NCBI GenBank assembly: GCA_012840015.1
Contig: DUMF01000001.1
Span: forward strand, 1 to 56,770
Direction of reading: 5' to 3'
From: Bacillota bacterium
GTDB lineage: Bacteria; Bacillota; Sulfobacillia; DUMF01
Length of the DNA stretch: 56,770 nt
Positions 17,822 through 27,958 of the stretch are shown here, one piece after another; the stretch's first letter is position 1, and every line of letters begins with the position of its first letter. Both the position numbers and the translations under genes were made by a program. A model generated the notes under the pieces. That model saw only the letters and a program-made list of their open reading frames with translations, made no database searches and was not told where the DNA came from.

Positions 17822-17908
17822 TGGTAAGATCCACCTCCGTTTTTCTCTAGTTCTAGATTGTCCCCACCTGCGGCAGGTTATTCCCCAGCGTGCAAGCACT
17901 GTAAATGG

Positions 17909-17918
17909 ATGCTATAAT
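17909..17918 (+). promoter_or_regulatory. Extended -10 promoter of lepA-hemW
   Basis: TGCTATAAT: a perfect TATAAT at 17913-17918 with the TGn extension. The -35 region (GTGCAA, 17-nt spacing) is weak, as is usual for extended -10 promoters. The leader before lepA would be very short. Confidence 0.6.
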
Positions 17919-17943
17919 GTAAAAGCGTTTGGAGGTCATGGCG

Positions 17944-19755
17944 TTGCCGGCACAAAATATCAGGAATTTTTGTATTATCGCCCATATAGACCATGGCAAA
18001 TCCACTTTGGCCGATCGGATCCTCGAAATAACCGGTACGCTCCCACCACGTGAGATGCGGGATCAGGTGCTCGATCAGATGGACCTCGAAAGAGAACGGG
18101 GCATCACGATCAAGGGCAAGGCTGTGAGGATCAGCTACCGTGCGAGGGACGGCCAGGACTATGTCTTGAACCTCATCGATACTCCCGGACATGTAGATTT
18201 CAGCTATGAAGTATCGAGAGCCTTAGCGGCTTGCGAAGGCGCGTTGCTCGTCATCGACGCCACCCAAGGAGTGGAGGCCCAAACATTGGCCAACCTGTAT
18301 ATGGCCCTTGATCACGACCTCACGATCATCCCTGTGATAAATAAGATCGATCTTCCCAGTGCAGATCCCGAACGAGTGAAGAGGGAGATCGCGGAAATTG
18401 GACTCGATCCGAACGAAGCGATCCTTGCCTCCGCGAAGTCCGGCGAAGGTGTGAGTGATGTCCTCGAAGCGCTTGTGCAGCGTATACCGCCACCCCGGGG
18501 TTTTAAGGACGCTCCGACCCGCGCGCTGATAGTGGATTCCCACTATGACAGTTATAAGGGCGTCATCGCCTACGTTCGCATGGTAGACGGGACGCTGAAG
18601 CCGGGGCAGAAGATCATCATGATGTCTACGGGAAAGACCTTTGAAGTTTCGGAAGTGGGCGTATTCAAACCAAAATTGGTATATGTGGACAGCCTGACCG
18701 CGGGAGAAGTAGGCTTCATTGCTGCGGGGATTAAGTCTGCACGAGACTGCAGAGTCGGAGATACAATAACCGAGGCCTCGAATCCTGCTTCTGAACCATT
18801 ACCCGGGTATAGGAAAGTGAAGCCCATGGTGTTTGCAGGGCTTTACCCATCGGAGAGCTCAGATTACGAAGCGCTCCGTGATGCCTTGGAAAAACTCCAA
18901 CTCAATGACGCCGCCCTTTATTTTGAGCCCGAGACCTCGCAAGCTCTCGGTTTCGGTTTTCGTTGTGGCTTTTTGGGCCTACTGCACATGGACGTGGTAC
19001 AGGAAAGGCTAGAGCGAGAATTCGAAATGAACATCGTCACTACTGCTCCGAACGTGGTTTACCGCGTTGCGTTGAGAAACGGTGAAGTGGTAGAAATCGA
19101 TAACCCTACGCGCATGCCACCTGAGGGAGAAATAGAACACGTCGAAGAGCCCTATGTGAAAGCCACCATCCTCACCCCTTCAGACTTCATCGGGCCACTG
19201 ATGGAGCTCGCTCGTGAGCGGCGTGGAAATTACCTTAGCATGGAGTACGTTTCTGAAAAAAGGGTCATCCTCACGTACGAATTGCCTCTCGCGGAGATCA
19301 TGTACGATTTCTTCGACGAGCTCAAATCAAGGAGCCGTGGTTATGCTTCGCTCGATTACGAGCTTTCGGGGTACAAACCAAGCGACCTCGTTAAGCTCGA
19401 TATAATGGTGGCGGGGGAACCGGTCGATGCCCTTTCGTGTATAGTTCACAGAGAGTCAGCTTATGCCGCGGGGCGCAGATTGGTGGAACGGCTTCGCAAG
19501 CTCATACCCAGGCATCTTTTCGAGGTGCCTGTACAGGCTGCAATCGGGCAGAAGGTAATAGCCAGGGAAACCATCAAGGCGCTCCGGAAAGACGTATTGG
19601 CAAAATGTTATGGCGGCGACGTCACACGGAAGCGCAAGCTCTTGGAAAAACAGAAGGAAGGCAAGAAACGCATGAAGCAGGTGGGGCGGGTCGAGATCCC
19701 ACAAGAAGCGTTCATGGCCGTCTTGAAAGCTGAGGGAGAGGAACAACGAAGGTAA
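17944..19755 (+). CDS. lepA: Elongation factor 4 (LepA)
   Basis: Ribosome-dependent GTPase that can back-translocate stalled ribosomes. Seen: G1 AHIDHGKST, the switch I region with RERGITIK, G3 DTPGHVDF, G4 [10 protein letters not shown] and the LepA-specific C-terminal domain with [26 protein letters not shown]. About 603 residues. GGAGGT lies seven bases before TTG 17944, which I prefer as start; ATG 17938 has only one or two bases to the SD. It heads lepA-hemW-mpg; hemW starts within the lepA stop codon. In many Firmicutes the hrcA operon follows hemW, but here it lies 12 kb away. Confidence 0.97.
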   Translation: MPAQNIRNFCIIAHIDHGKSTLADRILEITGTLPPREMRDQVLDQMDLERERGITIKGKAVRISYRARDGQDYVLNLIDTPGHVDFSYEVSRALAACEGALLVIDATQGVEAQTLANLYMALDHDLTIIPVINKIDLPSADPERVKREIAEIGLDPNEAILASAKSGEGVSDVLEALVQRIPPPRGFKDAPTRALIVDSHYDSYKGVIAYVRMVDGTLKPGQKIIMMSTGKTFEVSEVGVFKPKLVYVDSLTAGEVGFIAAGIKSARDCRVGDTITEASNPASEPLPGYRKVKPMVFAGLYPSESSDYEALRDALEKLQLNDAALYFEPETSQALGFGFRCGFLGLLHMDVVQERLEREFEMNIVTTAPNVVYRVALRNGEVVEIDNPTRMPPEGEIEHVEEPYVKATILTPSDFIGPLMELARERRGNYLSMEYVSEKRVILTYELPLAEIMYDFFDELKSRSRGYASLDYELSGYKPSDLVKLDIMVAGEPVDALSCIVHRESAYAAGRRLVERLRKLIPRHLFEVPVQAAIGQKVIARETIKALRKDVLAKCYGGDVTRKRKLLEKQKEGKKRMKQVGRVEIPQEAFMAVLKAEGEEQRR

Positions 19756-20906
19756 TGGGTTACGGCGTCTACGTGCACGTCCCTTTCTGCGTGCAAAAAT
19801 GCAACTACTGCTCTTTCGTCTCTTACCCGATTTCCACTGTCGGTAGCGAGACCCTTTGCAGATACTGTACGAACGTGCTCAGGGAAAGAGAGCTTTTACA
19901 GTCTGACCTTGCTGAGGGTTTCAGCCCCCTTTCAGCCTCGACGGTTTACATCGGTGGCGGCACGCCCACGTCGCTGCCCGGAGCAGATCTCATCCGTTTG
20001 ACGCGCGGCGTGCTGCGCCAGGTAAATCCATCCGCCGACGCGGAAATCAGCGTAGAAGCCAACCCTGGAACCCTGACCCTTAGTCTTTTGGAAGCGCTAA
20101 TCGAGAACGGTGTAAACAGGCTCAGTATGGGCGTCCAGTCTTTTTCCGAGCAGGCGCTTAAGTCCCTGGGGCGAATTCACAGTGTCGAGCAGGCTCTCCA
20201 TGCTGTGAACCTAGCACGCGAGGCTGGTTTCCATAACTTGAGCATCGATCTGATTTTCGGCATACCGGGGCAGTCCCTGGATGACTGGAAGTGCACCCTC
20301 GAAACCGCCATCTCACTGGGCCCCGAACATATATCGACTTATGAGCTGTCCGCCGAGCCCGGTACTAAACTGGACAGCTGGGTACGGGAAGGGGCGGTTC
20401 GGATGCCAGATGAAGATTTGGTGGTAGATATGTGGGAGCTGGCCCACGAACTTCTGCGTGAAGCCGGTTACGAGCATTACGAGATCTCAAACTACGCCAA
20501 ACCCGGCTTCCAGTGCCGGCATAACCTCAATTACTGGCGCTGCGGCAACTACCTCGGTCTCGGGGCAGCCGCTCACTCCCACTTCGATGGAATACGCTGG
20601 TGCAACGTGGATGATCCTGTAGAGTATTGTCAAAAGGTGGAACGCCGTTCCTCTCCAATCGCCGGTCTTGAACAGCTATCCAGTACGCAGAGGGCGACTG
20701 AGAAGTTTATGCTGGCGCTTCGTATGGCGGAAGGACTGGACACGCAAAGCTTGGAGGACTTCGGAGCGAACCTCCCCGACTCGTGGTGGGCTCAGGTACG
20801 GCTACTTGAAGAAAACGGCTTACTGGAGGTAAATGGAACACGCATATGCCCGACACCTCGCGGAATGCTGATGAACAACGTCGTATCGAGGATGTTAGCC
20901 GTTTAG
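19755..20906 (+). CDS. hemW: Heme chaperone HemW (HemN-like radical SAM protein)
   Basis: A radical-SAM family protein of 383 residues. Seen: VHVPFCVQKCNYCSF (residues 6-20) with CxxxCxxC, YIGGGTPTSLP near residue 66, SMGVQSFSEQALKSLGR, LSIDLIFGIPGQS near residue 163, YEISNYAKPGFQCRHNLNYW near residue 250 and a HemN C-terminal domain. HemW lacks the cysteine after CxxC that true coproporphyrinogen dehydrogenase HemN has, and phenylalanine follows the final C-S here. The family is now considered a heme-trafficking chaperone. ATG overlaps the lepA stop by one base. Confidence 0.92.
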   Translation: MGYGVYVHVPFCVQKCNYCSFVSYPISTVGSETLCRYCTNVLRERELLQSDLAEGFSPLSASTVYIGGGTPTSLPGADLIRLTRGVLRQVNPSADAEISVEANPGTLTLSLLEALIENGVNRLSMGVQSFSEQALKSLGRIHSVEQALHAVNLAREAGFHNLSIDLIFGIPGQSLDDWKCTLETAISLGPEHISTYELSAEPGTKLDSWVREGAVRMPDEDLVVDMWELAHELLREAGYEHYEISNYAKPGFQCRHNLNYWRCGNYLGLGAAAHSHFDGIRWCNVDDPVEYCQKVERRSSPIAGLEQLSSTQRATEKFMLALRMAEGLDTQSLEDFGANLPDSWWAQVRLLEENGLLEVNGTRICPTPRGMLMNNVVSRMLAV

Positions 20907-21553
20907 AACCCCTTGACAGGCAGTTCTACATGGTAGACGGCCTGACATTAGCCAAGTCTCTTATCGGCAAGCTACTAGTTCATGATTCGCCGGAGGGCCT
21001 TACCGCCGGAGTCATCGTCGAAACTGAGGCCTACATGGGCCCATCAGACCGGGCGGCCCATACTTGGAGAGGCAGGCGAACCCACCGGACTGAAGTGCAG
21101 TTCGGGCCCGGGGGCCATGCGTACGTGTATTTCATCTATGGAATGCACTACTGCTTCAATGTCGTGGCGAACGCCCCTGGCATTCCGGAAGTTGCGCTTG
21201 TCCGGGCACTTGACCCGGTCGCAGGTCTCGACCTCATGGCTCGAAGATCCGAAAGCCGTGTCAATCGCATGCTCTGCTCTGGCCCTGGAAGATTGTGCCG
21301 AGCTATGGGCATTGGCCGCCAGCACAACGGGATAGACCTTTGTGGCAAACAGCTCTTTGTCTGTGAGCCTCCAGCCTCAATGTTCGGAGGATCGCTCAAA
21401 ATCCAGTGTACGTCCAGAATCGGGATAGACTATGCTGGCGAAGCCAAAAACTACCCCTGGCGATTCGTCCTTCAAGGGAACCCGTGTGTCACTAAGATGC
21501 CGCACTCCAAAGGCGCTCCAGGTCGTAGTAGGCCCGCTCCTCCGGAAGCATGA
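20846..21553 (+). CDS. DNA-3-methyladenine glycosylase (Mpg/AAG family)
   Basis: Base-excision repair enzyme that removes alkylated purines; 235 residues. Seen: TLAKSLIGKLLVHD near residue 33, VETEAYMGPSDRAAHTWRGR with the catalytic glutamate near residue 58, VYFIYGMHYCFNVVA and the C-terminal IDYAGEAKNYPWRF. Conserved LDRQFY lies before the ATG at 20930, so the upstream ATG 20846 is the likely start even though it overlaps hemW by 61 nt. The last 20 codons overlap the 3' end of rsfS on the other strand. Confidence 0.9.
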   Translation: MPDTSRNADEQRRIEDVSRLEPLDRQFYMVDGLTLAKSLIGKLLVHDSPEGLTAGVIVETEAYMGPSDRAAHTWRGRRTHRTEVQFGPGGHAYVYFIYGMHYCFNVVANAPGIPEVALVRALDPVAGLDLMARRSESRVNRMLCSGPGRLCRAMGIGRQHNGIDLCGKQLFVCEPPASMFGGSLKIQCTSRIGIDYAGEAKNYPWRFVLQGNPCVTKMPHSKGAPGRSRPAPPEA

Positions 21554-21812
21554 CGTTGGCAATGACGCTGCCCATATCCATCAAGATCCAGCGGCTGTTG
21601 TCGTAGCCTTCCACGTGATCCAACACACCTTGAGGCACTTTTTCCGCTATTCCGTCTGCTATCGCTTGTGCGTGCTTGCGGTTCTCCGCCGAAACCACCA
21701 CGAAAAAGTCTGTCACGGTCGTCAACTTACGCACATCAAGGAGCACAATGTCAAACGCCTTTTTTTCTTCCGCCACCTTACATACGAGCGATGCTAGCTC
21801 CGCCGCATCCAA
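21492..21812 (-). CDS. rsfS: Ribosomal silencing factor RsfS
   Basis: A 106-residue DUF143 protein that binds L14 on the 50S subunit and blocks subunit joining in starvation. Seen: VLLDVRKLTTVTDFFVVVSA near residue 24, RKHAQAIADGI near residue 45 and the conserved HVEGYDNSRWILMDMGSV near residue 67. It is the last gene of the nadD-yqeK-LCP-rsfS cluster, a usual Firmicutes order. Its 3' end overlaps the 3' end of the convergent mpg gene by 62 nt. Confidence 0.95.
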   Translation of the reverse strand: MDAAELASLVCKVAEEKKAFDIVLLDVRKLTTVTDFFVVVSAENRKHAQAIADGIAEKVPQGVLDHVEGYDNSRWILMDMGSVIANVMLPEERAYYDLERLWSAAS

Positions 21813-21816
21813 CTAG

Positions 21817-23073
21817 CTACCTACCCCCCACTGCAGTAGAAAAGTTCTTTCCCAATATGATGGTGACGTCTACCGGCGGGTCATCGGAGATTTTCCTTCT
21901 TGTCCTTACATCCTCGCAGCAGTATAATACAGATCTCTCCACCGCCTTGAATGCTTCCGTACGATTCGAATTCTGCACCAACACGGTGAACTCCTGGGGC
22001 TCTTTAGACCAGACTTCTTCTGAGGGAACCACGTTGAATCCTTGGCTGGCGAGCAGTCTCTCCAGTTTCTTCCCATTCCCTCCTGTCCCCGAAGCGTCAA
22101 CCACGCTCACCCTATATTTCGCATTCGCGTCGTGATCAATCCCTCTTACGGTCTTGTCCACTACTTTTTGGGCAGAGCTCTTGTTGACCACCCAATAAGA
22201 TATGGCCGCACCTGAGGAATCGGTTATAAACGCAGGTTCTCCTGGCAGAATACCGGTCTCCAGGTTGTATTCCTTAGCCTGCTTCGCCATCATCATAAGC
22301 CGCACCATATCGCTCGGCGACATATTTGTATCGACGTATTTCACCATCTCTCGTTGGATCGCAGGTAATCTGCTGAGCGTTTCCAGCTGAAACAACTTGT
22401 TCATCAAAGCCTGTATGAACTTTTGTTGCATTTCGATCCTGCCGATATCGCCATTTGGATATTGTCTGTATCGGATGACCTGGAGTGCTTTCTCCCCGTT
22501 CAGCAGTTGCTTCCCCGCCTTGATATGGATATAGAGGTTCTGATATGGGTCTTCATAATCCAATTGCTGCGGGATCGTCATTTCCACGCCGCCCAACGCG
22601 TCTACCAGCGCCTTGAAACCCATGAAATCGATACGCACGTAGAAATCCACAGGTACCTCGAGAAGCGCCTCAACCGTTTTCATCGCTAGGGCAGGCCCGC
22701 CATAAGCATTCGCGTGCGCGATTTTCTCGTAGCCCGAGCGTCCCGGAATCTGTACTCGCGTGTCCCTGGGCACGGACAACACGCCTATTCTATTTTCCGC
22801 CTGATCGAGCGAAACTAACATCATCGTATCGCTACGTGTGTGGCTTTTCAGTGGTTCCCGAATGACATGTCCGTTTGAATCCACGCCGCTGTCGACGCCG
22901 AGAACGAGAATAGTAGTGGGCAAACTCGCGGCCTTAGCCTGAGGTGACTGCACCACTTCTGGGTTCTGAAATCCCTTCAACCAGAAATACGCAGTGAAAC
23001 AAAGAGTGCTGACGATCCCCACCAGCACGCAACTCAGTACCAGGAAGGCTAGCCCTTTGCGCAACTTTTTCAC
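21817..23073 (-). CDS. LytR-CpsA-Psr (LCP) family glycopolymer ligase
   Basis: Membrane enzyme that transfers anionic glycopolymers to peptidoglycan; 418 residues. Seen: a membrane anchor at about residues 8-30, LVLGVDSG near residue 56, the paired arginine/aspartate sites TRSDTMMLVSLD and LSVPRDTRVQIPG (residues 82-112), GGVEMTIPQQLDYEDPY near residue 165 and LNGEKALQVIRYRQYPNGDIGR near residue 192. A C-terminal LytR_C domain follows, with VSVVDASGTGGN near residue 315. Its start overlaps the yqeK stop by 4 nt. Confidence 0.9.
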   Translation of the reverse strand: MKKLRKGLAFLVLSCVLVGIVSTLCFTAYFWLKGFQNPEVVQSPQAKAASLPTTILVLGVDSGVDSNGHVIREPLKSHTRSDTMMLVSLDQAENRIGVLSVPRDTRVQIPGRSGYEKIAHANAYGGPALAMKTVEALLEVPVDFYVRIDFMGFKALVDALGGVEMTIPQQLDYEDPYQNLYIHIKAGKQLLNGEKALQVIRYRQYPNGDIGRIEMQQKFIQALMNKLFQLETLSRLPAIQREMVKYVDTNMSPSDMVRLMMMAKQAKEYNLETGILPGEPAFITDSSGAAISYWVVNKSSAQKVVDKTVRGIDHDANAKYRVSVVDASGTGGNGKKLERLLASQGFNVVPSEEVWSKEPQEFTVLVQNSNRTEAFKAVERSVLYCCEDVRTRRKISDDPPVDVTIILGKNFSTAVGGR

Positions 23074-23648
23074 TGCCTTTCATCACGAGCGGCTATGCAT
23101 TCGTTCCATGCGGCCAGGCTGTCTGGATGGATGAGAGCTCTGTTATCCAGAAGCCATTTGATCGTGCTGGCCAGGCATAGCGCAAACCCGTCGTCCAGAG
23201 AACCCAGCTCAACCATGGACCTTACATTTTTTACGTCGCTCCAAGTCCTCCCCGGTTCCACTTTATCGGCTATGAAAATCACTTTGTCCAACGGCCCGGC
23301 GGAAGGACCGCCCGTGGAGTGAATCGCGATGGCATGGAGCACCTGACGGTCTTCGACTTCGAATTCACGCCTGGCTATTTCCGCGCCAACCGGCCCGTGT
23401 AGCAGCACCGGAACACGGCTTTCTATGCTGTCAACAATGATACCCATCTCCGCGGCAGTCCTCAATAGCACACTATTTTCCTGCGCTCTCGCTACGTCGT
23501 GGAGTAACCCGGCCCAAGCCGCTTTTGACGGATCCACTCCTTTTTCTGAAGCTAACCTTGCAGCAAACTCGGAAGTGCGCAGGCAATGTGCGTACACCTC
23601 GTTAGGAAGCATTTCAGCAAGCTTGCGTTTGGCCTCTTCGAACCTCAT
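23070..23648 (-). CDS. yqeK: YqeK-type HD-domain Ap4A hydrolase
   Basis: A symmetric diadenosine-tetraphosphate hydrolase of the HD superfamily; 192 residues. Seen: VYAHCLRTSEFAARLA with the first metal histidine near residue 21, the HD pair in AGLLHDVAR near residue 48, LLHGPVGAEIARREF near residue 82, AIAIHSTGG near residue 107 and FIADKVEPGRT near residue 125. It sits between nadD and the LCP gene as in many Firmicutes, and has AGGAGGG in front of its ATG. Confidence 0.92.
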   Translation of the reverse strand: MRFEEAKRKLAEMLPNEVYAHCLRTSEFAARLASEKGVDPSKAAWAGLLHDVARAQENSVLLRTAAEMGIIVDSIESRVPVLLHGPVGAEIARREFEVEDRQVLHAIAIHSTGGPSAGPLDKVIFIADKVEPGRTWSDVKNVRSMVELGSLDDGFALCLASTIKWLLDNRALIHPDSLAAWNECIAARDERQ

Positions 23649-23661
23649 GTAGGGCCCTCCT

Positions 23662-23696
23662 AAAAAACGAGCCCCCTCGCCCAGGGGTCAAGGAGG
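23662..23696 (-). terminator. Intrinsic terminator of the RRM gene
   Basis: A long GC-rich hairpin (minus strand GCCTCCTTGACC with GGGCGAGGGGGC, containing G-U pairs and one mismatch), followed by TCGTTTTTT. The U-run is only about 10 nt upstream of the yqeK ribosome site, so readthrough would feed yqeK. Confidence 0.7.
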
Positions 23697-23741
23697 CATC
23701 GCGCCTATCTTATTCCATGTTACTACAGCAGCCGTCACCGG

Positions 23742-23996
23742 TCAAAACTTGTTTTGCCTCGGTTTAGCCTCGTTAACGATAATCTCCCTTCCAGCCATAA
23801 CTGACCCGTTGAGCTTGCTTATCGCTTTCTGTACGTCAGCATCATCTACTTCGACGAATCCGAAGCCCCTCGAGCGCCCAGTTTCTCTGTCCGTAATGAT
23901 CCGACAGCTTTTCACGTTCACGTGCGGTGAGAACGTCTTGATCAGATCATCCTCTGTAGTGGCCCAAGGCAGGTTTCCGACATACAAGGTTTTCAT
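23742..23996 (-). CDS. Small RRM-type RNA-binding protein
   Basis: An 84-residue single RNA-recognition-motif protein. RNP2 is LYVGNL at residues 4-9 and RNP1 is RGFGFVEV at residues 44-51; both aromatic RNA-contacting positions are kept. It ends in a short basic tail. Such proteins are known from cyanobacteria (Rbp) and scattered other bacteria, where some are cold-responsive. The ATG has GGAGGGGTG upstream. It lies between nadD and yqeK with its own terminator, breaking an otherwise conserved gene pair. The RNA targets are unknown. Confidence 0.93.
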   Translation of the reverse strand: MKTLYVGNLPWATTEDDLIKTFSPHVNVKSCRIITDRETGRSRGFGFVEVDDADVQKAISKLNGSVMAGREIIVNEAKPRQNKF

Positions 23997-24023
23997 TTTA
24001 CACCCCTCCAGGATAGCGATCTA

Positions 24024-24662
24024 TCACAAGGCAATTGCCTCATGCGCACTGTAAAGTCCGTACTTGCGGATATACTGAAGCACCACATCGGGCACCAGGT
24101 ACTTGACCGACTTACCTTGCCCCAGCCTCGACCGAATTTCGCTGGAGGATATCGCCACGCCAGACACGGTATAAGGATGTATCTTCGCGAAATACTCCGG
24201 CCCCAATCGCACCTCCAGTTCTCTCAACCCACTGAGGTCATAACCCGGCCTCGTAACCGCGATGAACTCACACGTCCGAAACAGGTCATCAACCCGAAAC
24301 CACGAGTCCACGTCGAGAATCGCATCGGCTCCGGTGATGAAATAGATTCGGGCATCAGGGCTGAGTGCCTGGCGAAACTCCAGAATCGTCTCGGCCGTGT
24401 ATGAGAGCCCCCCACGGTCTATCTCGACGCGTGAAGCCTCGAACCGAGGATGGTCAAGCGTGGCAAGCAAGACCATGTTGTACCTGTGTTCGGCATCAGT
24501 AACCTGGCGGCCTCGCTTATGCGGAGGGAAACCAGAGGGTACGAAGATCACTCGATCCAGTCGGAAACCTTCCATTACCTGCTCGGCTGCCACCAGATGT
24601 CCACAGTGTATGGGGTCGAACGTCCCGCCCATGACCCCGATACACCGCTCATTGCCTAGCAT
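24024..24662 (-). CDS. nadD: Nicotinate-nucleotide adenylyltransferase
   Basis: Transfers AMP to nicotinate mononucleotide in NAD synthesis; 212 residues. Seen: GVMGGTFDPIHCGHL (residues 9-23) with the (H/T)xGH nucleotide signature, VFVPSG-type segment IFVPSGFPPHK near residue 39, YFITGADAILDVDSW near residue 104 and ISSSEIRSRLGQGKSVKYLVP near residue 175, the ISSTxIR-type motif. It lies between obg and the RRM gene. Confidence 0.95.
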   Translation of the reverse strand: MLGNERCIGVMGGTFDPIHCGHLVAAEQVMEGFRLDRVIFVPSGFPPHKRGRQVTDAEHRYNMVLLATLDHPRFEASRVEIDRGGLSYTAETILEFRQALSPDARIYFITGADAILDVDSWFRVDDLFRTCEFIAVTRPGYDLSGLRELEVRLGPEYFAKIHPYTVSGVAISSSEIRSRLGQGKSVKYLVPDVVLQYIRKYGLYSAHEAIAL

Positions 24663-24695
24663 GTCGACACATCAACCTCTCACGCCAATGACTAT

Positions 24696-25724
<1,029 letters not shown>

Positions 25725-26231
25725 TCATCTCCCTGCTCCAGGCCTTATCCTCAACTCGATCTGCCTACCTGAAACGAGCAGCTTCCGGCGTATCGAATGG
25801 GGCAGACTCTCGAGTGCCCCCTCTCCGGCACAGCCGCCTACAACGCCCACGATCGTTATGAGACTCCTCGAGAAGCTCAGCGTCATTCTCTCGCATATTT
25901 CCGTCAAAGCACTTAGCGCCGTGGAGATAGTCTGCCTCAAATCGGAGGAAAGAGAGCATGTTTTCTCCTCCACTTTCACGTTCGCGAGTACTCCCTGCGA
26001 AGCACTCTCGCTCAGCCATTCCAAAACCATGGCGGCTTCTTTCTCTGGCAAAAGTCGCCGGGCATGGCTTCTTTCCGATATTGCTTCCTGAGCGAGGGCC
26101 GCCGCCTCCCTGGCTTTATCGGTTGCCCCTAGCTGCAGCCACCCGCTAATGGTCTGAATGTAATTTGCGAACTCGTGGTCAAGATATGTAGCCACGGAGA
26201 CAATCCTGGATTCGACGCTCTTGCGCATCAC
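25725..26231 (-). CDS. Spo0B-like sporulation phosphotransferase
   Basis: A 168-residue protein resembling Spo0B, the phosphorelay protein that passes phosphate from Spo0F to Spo0A. Seen: a four-helix-bundle type segment with DHEFANYIQTISGWLQLG at about residues 18-35, where the histidine matches the phosphoacceptor of SPOB_a domains, and a degenerate ATPase-like C-terminal part. Location supports the call: rplU-rpmA-spo0B-obg is the Bacillus order. Similarity beyond the helix motif is low, so a generic Spo0B_a sensor fragment is the alternative. Start GTG 26231 or ATG 26228. The intron 3' end is only about 17 nt upstream. Confidence 0.75.
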   Translation of the reverse strand: MMRKSVESRIVSVATYLDHEFANYIQTISGWLQLGATDKAREAAALAQEAISERSHARRLLPEKEAAMVLEWLSESASQGVLANVKVEEKTCSLSSDLRQTISTALSALTEICERMTLSFSRSLITIVGVVGGCAGEGALESLPHSIRRKLLVSGRQIELRIRPGAGR

Positions 26232-26247
26232 CTCTCACGCTCCTCTG

Positions 26248-27956
26248 ATCGAGTAGGGCCGCACTACGTGATCAGTCTAGTGCTGTCCCTTTCACAGAAC
26301 TTTGCGTACGGGCCTCGTACACGGCTCCTTGTAGACCCCAGTCAGGCAGTCTCGTCAAAATGCCAACCTCATATCGTTCGAGGTTGATTAAACCGATGTC
26401 GTCAAACCAAGTGTTCGGAAGAACCATTGAGATATTGTATGGGTATTTCCTCAAATTCTCCCTTATATCCTCGCCGCCTTACGGCTTTATGAAGCGCCTT
26501 CCAGGTCTTCGATTCTCGCATCCTCTTCATTCGCCGCCCACGTACCCATTCCATGAGTTCACTACCCATTTCCTCGCAATTTGCAACACGGAAGTAGTTA
26601 ATCCATCCTCGTAGAATGGGCGTGAGCCTTTTGACCATCTCTCCCACGTTCATGCCATGTTAGGTGTTACTGGACGTATGCTCACGTTCTTGGGGTAGAT
26701 CATCACAAACCCTAAGTAAGCCATCCCTGAAAGACGCTTGTCACATGCGTCTTCTCCTCGTTAACGGCGAGCTTAAACACAACTTCAAGAACGCCACCGG
26801 CTATCTTCTTGTACCTTTCCGCCGACTGGGGCGTCCGGACGAAGATCAGGATGTTCATCGCCTGGTCGAAGTAGTCCAGACAGACGTCACTCCCTGTGGC
26901 CCCCCTCCCCGTTCCCTCAAAGGCACCCCATTCATGACCACGGCTTCGAGGAATTGCCGGATAAGCGGAAGCACAGAGCCATAGCTTACGTTGCGGTTAA
27001 CTTCTTGAACTACAAGGCCATGATCAAGACGATCAAAGCACTTCCAGAGGTCCATGCCCCCTACGCACTTGAGACCGTACTTCTTCATGAACCTTTTGGC
27101 TTTAGCCACTGCCTGTTAGCCGGAGCGCCCCGGTCGATATCCAATAGCGTGATGCCTGAAAGTCTGGTTCAAATATCCACTGCAGAACATCGAGCAACGC
27201 TTGTCGGACTACCCTCTCCCTAACGATGGGTATCCCAAGCGGTCGTTTGCCTCCGCCCGATTTGGGTATCCCCACTCTCCGAACTGGGCTTGGTCTGTAC
27301 GTACCCGTTTTGAGTTCAAGATGAAGTCTCGTGATTTTACCTTCAATGTTATCTCCAAAGGCTTGCACGCTCTGCCCGTCTGCTCCGGCAGCGCCATTGT
27401 TCGCCTTGACGGCGCCATATGCCTCTTTTAGGTTTTTGCCACGGTATAATTTTAGCTCTCAGGCAATCTACCGCACTCAGCTCCAATAATCTGCTCAGCG
27501 AACGAAGGCTCCAGCCGGCGCCTCGGTTACCTATCCCATGCTCGTTCGATTCGCGGTTGTACACCTGGGTTTACCTTCGTCCCTTTGCAGCCACAGAAGC
27601 TTTTGGCTCCTCTGACTCAGCACCTCCTGGATGCTGTCCCTTCAGTTTTCTCCTCCACACCGTCGCCAGCTTTCACTGGCTGAAGGTCCCTCTCTACTGA
27701 GGACTCGCCTGCCGCCCTGCACAACGCCTTTGCCTGAGCATGAACCCGTCCCAACTCCCCAGGTCATCCAGCTTTTGGGCTTCCCCACTTCATGCAAGGT
27801 TACCCGCCTGGAGAGCCAATCTCAGTTCCCTTGCGCTATGTTCCACTTCCTCTCTTCGGCTTCCTTCAGACCCCGCCGTTACCGGCGGCCTTGCCTACGG
27901 ATTGTCTTCCCGCTGGCCAGACAACAATGTCCCCTTCAACACATTTGGGCACATAC
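26248..27956 (-). mobile_element. Group II intron, copy 2 (class C-like), degenerate
   Basis: About 1.7 kb in the minus orientation, between rpmA and the spo0B-like gene. It starts directly after the rpmA terminator (class C target preference) and ends in CTCGAT, like copy 1. It carries remnants of the intron-encoded protein. Domain V (26297-26328) has CGCAAAG where copy 1 has CGCACGG, which breaks two pairs of the catalytic lower helix. Domain VI pairs imperfectly around 26265-26287. The intron therefore looks dead both as ribozyme and as retroelement. Confidence 0.85.
26402..27564 (-). pseudogene. Intron-encoded reverse transcriptase/maturase, broken
   Basis: Remnants of an LtrA-type protein in several frames. 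In order: VQAFGDNIEGKITRL and RRVGIPKSGGGKRPLGIP (27.1-27.4 kb), a frameshift, then CVGGMDLWKCFDRLDH (near 27.05 kb), a second shift, DYFDQAMNILIFVRTPQSAE near 26.85 kb, stops near 26.68 kb, and the maturase/X-domain tail LRGWINYFRVANCEEMG at 26.4-26.65 kb. The catalytic YADD box is missing: the sequence jumps from DYFDQ to NILIFV. At least two frameshifts, one internal deletion and stop codons rule out function. Confidence 0.85.
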
Positions 27957-27958
27957 CC

